A model generated the notes under the pieces. The model ran no database searches. It saw nothing but the letters and a program-made list of their open reading frames with translations, and was not told the DNA's origin. 64,000 bases of DNA, taken from assembly GCA_016124855.1 (NCBI GenBank), contig WGMX01000023.1, positions 1-64,000 on the forward strand, read 5' to 3'. This DNA is from Anaerolineaceae bacterium. GTDB taxonomy: Bacteria > Chloroflexota > Anaerolineae > Aggregatilineales > Phototrophicaceae. Below, piece by piece: positions 27,135 to 33,659 of this stretch (position 1 is its first letter; the number at the start of each line of letters is the position of its first letter). The position numbers and the translations under genes are program-made.

Positions 27135-28052
27135 CTAGCGCACCTCCGCTTCGTAATAAACCCAAGCCGCAGAGGATCGAATCACGAGCAAGGTAATAAC
27201 CATGATGATAATGAAAAGAATCCATGCCAGCGCCGAAGCGTAGCCCATTTGCCCAAGTTGAAAGGCGCGGTCGTAGAGATTGAGCATGTAAAAGAGGGTG
27301 GCTTTATTTGGGCCGCCGCGTGTCATCACCCAACCCACATCAAATACTTGCAGCGCACCGATAATCGCCAGTACCACGTTAAAGAAAATGGTGGGGCTGA
27401 GCATAGGGACAGTGACGTAGCGGAACTTCGCCCATCCGGTTGCGCCGTCAATTTCGGCAGCTTCGTATAAGACTTCCGGTATCCCTTTAAGTCCAGCGAG
27501 ATAGATGACTATTTGTCCGCCTACGCTCCACCAACTCATCAAGATGAGGGCTGGAAGCGCCCATTGTTCACTCAAGAGCCAGTCCGGTCCTTTGATGCCG
27601 AACAAGCCTAGCGCCATATTTAGCAATCCATCTTGCGGGCGGAAGATAAACAGCCACAGTACGGCAACAGCAATGCTGCTCAGGATAGAAGGCAAGAAGA
27701 AAATCGTTCGCCAGAAATTGACCCCACGCAGTTTTTGTGCCAGAACCATTGCCAGCGCCAAGGCGATGATGGTTCCGCCGGGAACGCTGCCCAGCGAATA
27801 TAGCAATGTTACTTTTAGAGACTGCCAAAAATCGGTGTCGCTCAGAATTCTCTGAAAGTTGCGTAGTCCAACCCACTCAGGCGGCGACAAAAGATTGTAT
27901 GAGGTAAAGGATAAATACAAGGAGCGCAGCATGGGATAGGCTAAGAAGACAAGGAACCCGAGTACCCACGGTAGAATAAGAATATAAAATGTGAAGGCTT
28001 CTCTACGCGCTAAACGCGAACCTAGCTCATACTTACGGAGCATCGATGACAT
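27135..28052 (-). CDS. CUT1 sugar ABC transporter permease (MalF/UgpA-like)
   Basis: Standard 305-residue permease with TM1 near 22-48 and the EAA loop VLYEAAEIDGATGWAKFRYV (194-213). The MTRGGPNKATLFYMLNLYD segment follows, as usual in MalF/UgpA proteins. It is 4 bp upstream of the insert-bearing MalG-like partner and 104 bp downstream of its binding protein, with a compound stem-loop in between. The binding-protein/permease pair has no ATPase gene nearby. Confidence 0.95.
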   Translation of the reverse strand: MSSMLRKYELGSRLARREAFTFYILILPWVLGFLVFLAYPMLRSLYLSFTSYNLLSPPEWVGLRNFQRILSDTDFWQSLKVTLLYSLGSVPGGTIIALALAMVLAQKLRGVNFWRTIFFLPSILSSIAVAVLWLFIFRPQDGLLNMALGLFGIKGPDWLLSEQWALPALILMSWWSVGGQIVIYLAGLKGIPEVLYEAAEIDGATGWAKFRYVTVPMLSPTIFFNVVLAIIGALQVFDVGWVMTRGGPNKATLFYMLNLYDRAFQLGQMGYASALAWILFIIIMVITLLVIRSSAAWVYYEAEVR

Positions 28053-28070
28053 GACTTCGTCCTTGATAAT

Positions 28071-28114
28071 GAGTTGGACGCGAAGCGATTTTAAGACAGT
28101 ATCGCGCCCAACTC
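28071..28114 (-). promoter_or_regulatory. Compound stem-loop between binding-protein and permease genes
   Basis: GAGTTGG (28071-28077) pairs with CCAACTC (28108-28114). The inner CGCGA (28079-28083) pairs with TCGCG (28102-28106), giving a 12-bp interrupted stem. It occupies the only gap between the binding-protein and permease genes, matching hairpins at the same point in the two transporters to its left. Confidence 0.5.
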
Positions 28115-28156
28115 TTCCTCACGGGAACATATTGTTTACAAGGCTACCAAGCCACT

Positions 28157-29524
28157 TTATGCTTTACCGCCGCTGGCGATACATTTATCGGCATCGGCAG
28201 TCAATTTGTCCAACTCAGCCTTGATGTCGATTTGATCACCGCCGTCGGCCATAACACGCTTCATCAAATCGCCAGCCGGAGTCGCAACGCAGGGGCTGTA
28301 ATAGGGGCTTTTGAGTTCTTCTAGCGGCCCAAGATAATCGGTTTCCTTGATGTAGACACCCCAGTAGGGATCACTATCGCGCTGCATTTCTTTTGAAACG
28401 ACCGGATTGCCGCTGAGCGCTTTTAGGGCGAAGACACGTTGACCGGGTTCGGTAGTCAGCCACTTTAGCAGCTTCCATGCTTCGTCAGGATGTTTAGTTT
28501 GACCGGAGATGCCCCAACCTAACCACATCAGAACACTCTTGTGCCCACCGGGGCCAGCTGGAACAGGGACAACCGACCATTTGAGATTCGGTGTCTGGTT
28601 CATAACATCTTGCCACCATGGGCCGTGGAAGGTTACACCCATCGCAATCTTACCGTCGAGGAACATTTGGACACGTCCACCCATACCGGTGGTCACTGCG
28701 CCAACAGTCGTTCCAGACGGGGCAACGTGATGCTTGAAGACCAAATCCCGATACCATTCAAGTGCTTTCACAGCTGTATCGCTGTTCAGAATACCAGAAG
28801 TGGTTTTGCCATCGTCACTTATAGTCAGCGTGCCCCACTCTTGGAGGTACGATTGGAAGGCACGCCACCAACCGTCGTTCACGATATCGATACCCCATTG
28901 TGCGATATTCTCCGGATCAAAGTCTGGACTAGTCGCATTATTGCCGTTCTTATCAACAGTGAGCTGCTGGGCTATGTCTAACACGTCATCCCATGTCCAG
29001 CCTTCTGTTGGGTATTTGATACCTGCTGCGTCAAATAGAGCGGTGTTGATATAGAACGAACTGGTGCTGTAGTCTTTGGGCAGTGCGACGAGCTTGCCAT
29101 CGTACATACCCTGATTATAGATACCTTCATAGACATCAGTTCCAACTTTAATTCCGTCCGTTCCAGTGGCATATGATGTCAAGTCCATATAGGCTTTGCC
29201 GCCAGAAGATTCCATATATAGGGCGGCCCATTCCGGTGGATATGCCATCAGGTCGGGGGCAGTGCCAGCCGACAGCCACGTTAAGCGCTTGGTGTTTTGA
29301 TCATCACCGATGTTTGGTTCAAGTGTTACGTCAATGCAAGGATTTTCGGCCTTAAACGCGTCAATCACCTGATTCATATATTCGACACGGTCACCGCTTG
29401 ACCAATCATCAACGCGCAGTGTTACTTTGTCCCCGGTACAAGTCGCTTGGGCTTTGGTTGTTATTACGGTTGTCGGAATTAAGAGTAAAGAAGCAAGGAG
29501 CGCTAAAAACCATTTACGAGACAT
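28157..29524 (-). CDS. Sugar ABC transporter binding protein, family 1
   Basis: Secreted MalE/UgpB-like binding protein, 455 residues, with a Sec signal peptide (MSRKWFLALLASLLLIPTTV, cleavage after KAQA near residue 27). The mature start VTLRVDDWSSGDRVEYMNQV and the ligand region LKWSVVPVPAGPGGHKSVLM (about 315-334) fit family 1. There is a strong ribosome site, CTGGAGGAAAATTTC. It is the first gene of the operon with two permeases, GH172 and GH2, and divergent from the diiron operon; the two share a 306-bp control region. Confidence 0.93.
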   Translation of the reverse strand: MSRKWFLALLASLLLIPTTVITTKAQATCTGDKVTLRVDDWSSGDRVEYMNQVIDAFKAENPCIDVTLEPNIGDDQNTKRLTWLSAGTAPDLMAYPPEWAALYMESSGGKAYMDLTSYATGTDGIKVGTDVYEGIYNQGMYDGKLVALPKDYSTSSFYINTALFDAAGIKYPTEGWTWDDVLDIAQQLTVDKNGNNATSPDFDPENIAQWGIDIVNDGWWRAFQSYLQEWGTLTISDDGKTTSGILNSDTAVKALEWYRDLVFKHHVAPSGTTVGAVTTGMGGRVQMFLDGKIAMGVTFHGPWWQDVMNQTPNLKWSVVPVPAGPGGHKSVLMWLGWGISGQTKHPDEAWKLLKWLTTEPGQRVFALKALSGNPVVSKEMQRDSDPYWGVYIKETDYLGPLEELKSPYYSPCVATPAGDLMKRVMADGGDQIDIKAELDKLTADADKCIASGGKA

Positions 29525-29624
29525 GAAATTTTCCTCCAGACTGAAAAAGACATTTTGCTATATGGCTAACAAGTGTTGTTTAGAAAATCTTGTATGACCT
29601 CCTTCAAATACTTTGCACACGTAA

Positions 29625-29688
29625 TGTCTGTAACACTTTAGAAACTTGTCTGTACAATTAGATTATCTAGTCTGGTCAAATCTGTCAA
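29625..29688 (-). promoter_or_regulatory. Promoter and candidate operators of the 28-kb transport operon
   Basis: On the minus strand TTGACA (29688-29683), a 17-bp spacer and TAATCT (29665-29660). The -10 overlaps an 11-bp perfect palindrome, TAGATTATCTA (29659-29669). Just below it are two direct repeats, TGTCTGTAACA (29625-29635) and TGTCTGTACAA (29647-29657), 22 bp apart, about two helical turns. They are plausible regulator sites, perhaps for the downstream GntR hybrid. Confidence 0.45.
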
Positions 29689-29725
29689 GATTCCTGTTTT
29701 CGGTAAAAAATCGTCATCAAAATGC

Positions 29726-29754
29726 TTGACAGTGTGTCATACGCCGAATAAACT
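29726..29754 (+). promoter_or_regulatory. Promoter of the diiron-ferredoxin operon
   Basis: A perfect -35 TTGACA (29726-29731), a 17-bp spacer and -10 TAAACT (29749-29754). The ATG is at 29831, with CCGAGGAATGTGATTT in front of it, so the leader is about 70 nt. It is divergent from the neighbouring transporter operon. Confidence 0.6.
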
Positions 29755-29830
29755 ATGACTAAACATTCAGATTTGAAATGTACAGTCATTTGAGTACATG
29801 ATTAATACAGTTTTCCGAGGAATGTGATTT

Positions 29831-31048
29831 ATGAGTTCCGAAAACCAATATCGAATTACGATTGACGAAAATGTGGAATATTTAAAGCGGTATGCCTTTT
29901 TAGAACGGGCTTGTATGCGAACCCTTGCAGGTTGGCTGCCGGGTATACCGGAGTGGGAAGCCAAGAACGAATTTGGTTTGCACATATGGGAAAGTGCAGA
30001 TGCCGCTGATGAACTCCGCGCACGGCTGAGGGAACTGCGTTGTCATCAACCGGAACGCGGGATCAGTTCAGTTCTTGAAACGCTAGCTGCCGAACTGGAC
30101 AACGGACAAAATACTGCTGAAATTATTTCGACAGTCTATCTTGTTGTTAAAAAAGGTTTGTTGGAAGCCTATCGTCAGCACCCGGAAACGACTTGGGCAG
30201 ATTTTGACCGCCCGACAGTCAAGATGATTGAACGGTTGGTTTTGATCACAGAAAAGCAGGTTGCTTGGGCAGAAAAGTTCTTGTCTACGATTGAGGCTAA
30301 TTACAGCGGCTGGCAAGCGTGGCGTGATTATGTTGCCGGTTTAATGGCTGCTGATGGTGGTGTTAATGGTCACGATACTAAAGCTGATCTCCCAATACGA
30401 CCAGAAAACCATGACTTACTGCTGCCGTGGAGTAAATGTCAGCGGATGCCCGACTGGCCGATCTTTGATCCGAATCAGGATTTTGAGCCTGATCGCAAAA
30501 GTGAACCCGAAGCCCATCGTTTATGGCGATTTAAGCATTATCTCAACGAGATGACCGCTGCCGAAACATTAGGTTCGATTCTATGGATGACACCCGAAAT
30601 GCCTTGGGAGTATCAGCATAATGTCTCCCGGCATTTATGGGACGAAATTCGGCACAGCCAGCTTGGGCAAGTACGTGTGCAGCAGCTTGGCCTGAACATT
30701 TCGGATGTGCCGCAGGTTGTCCAAATTTATGACGTGATGATGACATTGCCAGCGGTGGATCAATATGCTTTGCTTACTACGGTGATTGAACCCAATGGGA
30801 TGCCTGAAAAAAGCACCAATCGTGAGCATTGGGAAGAAATTGGCGACGAGATTTCAGCCGCAGCAGTCAGTTATGACTGGAGTGATGAAAATTTTCATGT
30901 CCGCTGGGGCAAAAAATGGACACCAGTACTGCTAGAAACTTACAAATATGACGAGTCTCCGGCGCAAATTGCTGCCCGAACCGAAGCGTGGTTGCTCGAA
31001 AACACACCCGTTAAGATGCAGCAAAAGATGGCGCTCGACGCACACTGA
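29831..31048 (+). CDS. Ferritin-like diiron protein A (candidate oxygenase/oxidase subunit)
   Basis: Not a family I can name. The C-terminal half has the full ligand pattern of a carboxylate-bridged diiron enzyme: Glu245 (YLNEMTAAETLGSILW), E272-I-R-H275 (LWDEIRHSQLG), Glu320 (ALLTTVIEPNG) and E353-N-F-H356 (SDENFHVRWG). The spacings of 27 and 33 residues match those of helix pairs in R2/monooxygenase-type bundles. The N-terminal half is another all-helical segment with E25 (FLERACMRTLAGW), but its second-helix His is replaced by Ala58. There is no signal peptide and no TM. It is paralogous to the next gene and precedes a ferredoxin. The expected chemistry is O2-dependent oxidation of an unknown, probably sugar-linked, substrate. 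Ferritin-type storage is unlikely given the ExxH pairs and the ferredoxin partner. Confidence 0.8.
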   Translation: MSSENQYRITIDENVEYLKRYAFLERACMRTLAGWLPGIPEWEAKNEFGLHIWESADAADELRARLRELRCHQPERGISSVLETLAAELDNGQNTAEIISTVYLVVKKGLLEAYRQHPETTWADFDRPTVKMIERLVLITEKQVAWAEKFLSTIEANYSGWQAWRDYVAGLMAADGGVNGHDTKADLPIRPENHDLLLPWSKCQRMPDWPIFDPNQDFEPDRKSEPEAHRLWRFKHYLNEMTAAETLGSILWMTPEMPWEYQHNVSRHLWDEIRHSQLGQVRVQQLGLNISDVPQVVQIYDVMMTLPAVDQYALLTTVIEPNGMPEKSTNREHWEEIGDEISAAAVSYDWSDENFHVRWGKKWTPVLLETYKYDESPAQIAARTEAWLLENTPVKMQQKMALDAH

Positions 31049-31057
31049 TAAATTGTA

Positions 31058-31096
31058 AGCGAGGAAGATTGTTGTCGTTTTCCTCGCTCAATTTTT
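31058..31096 (+). terminator. Intrinsic terminator-like hairpin between the two diiron genes
   Basis: A 9-bp stem AGCGAGGAA (31058-31066) with TTCCTCGCT (31080-31088), followed by CAATTTTT. It lies in the 98-bp gap between paralogues, so some transcripts should end after protein A and others read into protein B. No clear second promoter was seen before protein B. Confidence 0.6.
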
Positions 31097-31146
31097 ACAA
31101 ATAGTTCCGTCTATCTGAAAAGACATTCCTTTTTGGAGTAAACCGA

Positions 31147-32553
31147 ATGGTTAAAGTATTACCTTCGTCCCGTGCTGTAAATGAGGGTACGGGCGTTGAC
31201 CAAGCTTCGCATAATTTGAAACGCTGCTATGTGGCTGAACGTGAATTGATGCGGACTTTGGCGGCGTGGTTTGTTGATACCAGTCAATGGGATTTGAAAC
31301 GTCAATTGGCGAATGACATGTGGCAGACTTCGCGACATGCCGATATGCTGCGGACGCGCATTCTTGAACTGCGTTATCCTCGCCGCGATGTTGATAAAAA
31401 ATATGATGCTGATGTGCTGGCGTGGACGGGCGAATTTGCCAGAGCCGCCAACACTGAAGAATTTGTCGCGGGCATTTATGGTGCGGTGTTACCAGAGTTG
31501 GTGCGAGCCTATTCTGACTATCTTGACCAAACCGACGACTTGGATGATGCACCGACTGTTTATATCCTGCGCCATATCATTAGTGATAAACAAGCACAAA
31601 TCGAGCGGATGCAAAAACTTGCTTCTGAGATCGCCCCGACTCTGTTTGGTGCGAATCATGGATGGACAATCTATCTTAGTGATTATGTCACCATTATAGG
31701 TGGCGTTTCGGGTGATGGTGAAAAGGTAGAGAAGCCAACTTCTCAAGCGAATCGTCCTGCATATGCCATTCAGCGTCAGGTCAACCGTGATGCACGTTGG
31801 CGTTCAACTTTATTCCATCTGCCGCATGAAAACAAATATGACGTAGAGGGTCGTCAGGCTTGGCAGCGCATCGAGAAGCTGGATAAGCGAGTTGCCATGC
31901 AAGTTTGGTCAGCTATTAGCCACTTCAATGAAATTTGGGCGGCTGAAGTGGTGGCGGCGTCGATGTGGGACTTCGCCAACGAGACTTGGGAGTTTTATCT
32001 CGATCTGGCACGCTGGGCATGGGATGAAACGCGCCACAGCACTATGGGTTACCGCGCTTTACAAGGCTGGGGTTGGGATGTGCCTGATCTGATTCCTTGG
32101 GGTAATGCCATGTATAACGCGATGGGGCCGATGCCACCGATTCAGCGTTTGGCTCTCCTTTATTTTTATGAAGAAGGCTTGCTCCGCGCTGGAACGAAGC
32201 AAATTGAGATCAAAATACTTGAATCAGCGCAGGATGATGGCAGTGTTCAAGATATGGACTTTGATTGGGCCGATGAAGCTATCCATGTGAGTTATGGTTT
32301 TCGATGGCTGCGACATTTATTGGGTGATGACAGTGCCGGTAAAGAGGAACTCAAACGGCTGACTGATGAAGCACGTGCTATCCACGCAAAGTTCGTAGCT
32401 GATCATAAAGACGACCCAGAAGCCAAACTTGCCCCCTACTTTAACCGTCTACACGACATCATTGCTCAAATGATTCATGATATTCCGGACGACGGTTTGG
32501 ATATTCAATGGGCTCCTGTTGTGGCGGATGAAGAAGTTCTTAAAGCGTTATAA
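31147..32553 (+). CDS. Ferritin-like diiron protein B (paralogue of A)
   Basis: A 468-residue paralogue of the preceding protein. The ligand set is again complete: Glu267 (FNEIWAAEVVAAS), E294-T-R-H297 (AWDETRHSTMG), Glu342 or 343 (LLYFYEEGLL) and E377-A-I-H380 (WADEAIHVSYG). The N-terminal helical half aligns with A through E31 (ERELMRTLAAW) and W59, and here His64 is present while the preceding acidic position is Gln60. So in both proteins only the C-terminal bundle looks able to hold two irons. It has a strong site TTTTTGGAGTAAACCG before the ATG and is followed 2 bp later by the ferredoxin gene, hence very likely one functional unit with it. A could be the partner subunit or an alternative enzyme. 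Confidence 0.8.
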   Translation: MVKVLPSSRAVNEGTGVDQASHNLKRCYVAERELMRTLAAWFVDTSQWDLKRQLANDMWQTSRHADMLRTRILELRYPRRDVDKKYDADVLAWTGEFARAANTEEFVAGIYGAVLPELVRAYSDYLDQTDDLDDAPTVYILRHIISDKQAQIERMQKLASEIAPTLFGANHGWTIYLSDYVTIIGGVSGDGEKVEKPTSQANRPAYAIQRQVNRDARWRSTLFHLPHENKYDVEGRQAWQRIEKLDKRVAMQVWSAISHFNEIWAAEVVAASMWDFANETWEFYLDLARWAWDETRHSTMGYRALQGWGWDVPDLIPWGNAMYNAMGPMPPIQRLALLYFYEEGLLRAGTKQIEIKILESAQDDGSVQDMDFDWADEAIHVSYGFRWLRHLLGDDSAGKEELKRLTDEARAIHAKFVADHKDDPEAKLAPYFNRLHDIIAQMIHDIPDDGLDIQWAPVVADEEVLKAL

Positions 32554-32555
32554 TT

Positions 32556-32831
32556 GTGACCTACCAAGTGCACCTTATAAAAATGGGTAAAACGTTTGCT
32601 GTCGAGGATGGCGAAACGATTCTCGAAGCAGCTGAAAACGCCGGAATAGTGTTGTCTTACAGCTGCCGTGGTGGAACTTGTCGTTCGTGTATGACACGTA
32701 TTGTGTCTGGTCAAGCGGAGCATGATCCGGAATATGCCGACGAATTGAGTATTGATGCTGGCGAAATTGCTGACGGTTATCGCCTATTGTGCAGCACCTT
32801 AGTTTATTCCGATCTCGAACTTGAGCGCTGA
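32556..32831 (+). CDS. Plant-type [2Fe-2S] ferredoxin
   Basis: A small one-electron carrier of 91 residues. The cluster ligands are Cys37, Cys42, Cys45 (SCRGGTCRSC) and Cys79 (YRLLCSTLV), i.e. C-x4-C-x2-C-x33-C of plant-type ferredoxins. The GTG start at 32556 gives the usual first strand YQVHLIKMGKTFAVEDG; the later ATG at 32583 would truncate it. It begins 2 bp after diiron protein B and ends 3 bp before the isomerase gene. The tight packing implies that it delivers electrons to the diiron proteins. No ferredoxin reductase is encoded in the window. Confidence 0.93.
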   Translation: MTYQVHLIKMGKTFAVEDGETILEAAENAGIVLSYSCRGGTCRSCMTRIVSGQAEHDPEYADELSIDAGEIADGYRLLCSTLVYSDLELER

Positions 32832-32834
32832 CCA

Positions 32835-33623
32835 ATGAAATTACTAATTTTCAAAGCCCTGTGGGGCATGACAGGATCGCTCCATAAACAGGTTGAGCGT
32901 GTGGCAGCGGCTGGATATGACGGCTTCGAGTTGTGGCCCGAACAGCATGACATATCGCGTCAGGAATTGATGGCGCTGGCACAAAGCCATAACTTGCAAA
33001 TGATTGTAGGAACATCGCTGCAATCACTCGCAGAAATTGAGACAAAGCTCAAGTATCTCAGTGAATACGATCCCGTACGGATAAATTTACACAGCGGACG
33101 CGACTCGATGACGCGCGACGAAGGCAGTGCATTTTTTGAAGAATCGGTGCGTGTTGAATCCGTGATTGGTGTTCCGGTCGGGCATGAAACGCATCGTGGG
33201 CGAATATTATATACCCCATGGGATACCGCTTATTATCTCAGCCAATTTCCTCAACTCAAATTGACCGCCGATTACAGCCATTGGGTGAACGTCTGCGAAC
33301 GGCTGCCTGAAGATCAAACTGATGCTCTTGCAGCTGCCAACCGTGCGGTGGTTCATATTCATGGACGCGTGGGTTATGAAGAAGGGCCTCAAGTACCGGA
33401 TCCTTCTGCACCTGAATATGCCTCACAGCTTCATTGGCATGAAAATCAATGGCGGCAAATCAAAGGGATGCATGAGCAAAGCGGGCACGATATTTTGACG
33501 TTCACACCCGAATATGGCCCACCGAATTATTTGCATACGTTACCTTATACTAACGTGCCGGTAGCGGATTTGTGGAACGTGTGTTTATGGGCGGCTGAAC
33601 GAGCGCGACAGCAACTTGCTTAA
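32835..33623 (+). CDS. TIM-barrel sugar (phosphate) isomerase/epimerase
   Basis: AP_endonuc_2/xylose-isomerase-like TIM barrel of 262 residues. The features are a start MKLLIFKALWGMTGSLHKQV, the glycine turn AAAGYDGFELWPE, and metal-binding strands VGHETHRGR (Glu), LTADYSHWV (Asp/His), VVHIHGRVGY (His) and FTPEYGPPNY (Glu). Homologues isomerise or epimerise sugars or sugar phosphates such as xylulose, tagatose or hydroxypyruvate. It begins 3 bp after the ferredoxin stop, so it is co-translated with the redox module, which argues that the substrate of that module is a sugar or its derivative. It has no signal peptide. The exact reaction cannot be read from the sequence. Confidence 0.87.
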   Translation: MKLLIFKALWGMTGSLHKQVERVAAAGYDGFELWPEQHDISRQELMALAQSHNLQMIVGTSLQSLAEIETKLKYLSEYDPVRINLHSGRDSMTRDEGSAFFEESVRVESVIGVPVGHETHRGRILYTPWDTAYYLSQFPQLKLTADYSHWVNVCERLPEDQTDALAAANRAVVHIHGRVGYEEGPQVPDPSAPEYASQLHWHENQWRQIKGMHEQSGHDILTFTPEYGPPNYLHTLPYTNVPVADLWNVCLWAAERARQQLA

Positions 33624-33659
33624 CAGCCAATTTACCCTCATTGCTGGAGTCATGATTTA

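Noticed and set aside
29831..32553. Ferritin/bacterioferritin iron storage
   Set aside because: Two ExxH pairs, 400+ residues and an adjacent ferredoxin fit oxygen-activating diiron proteins better than storage cages.
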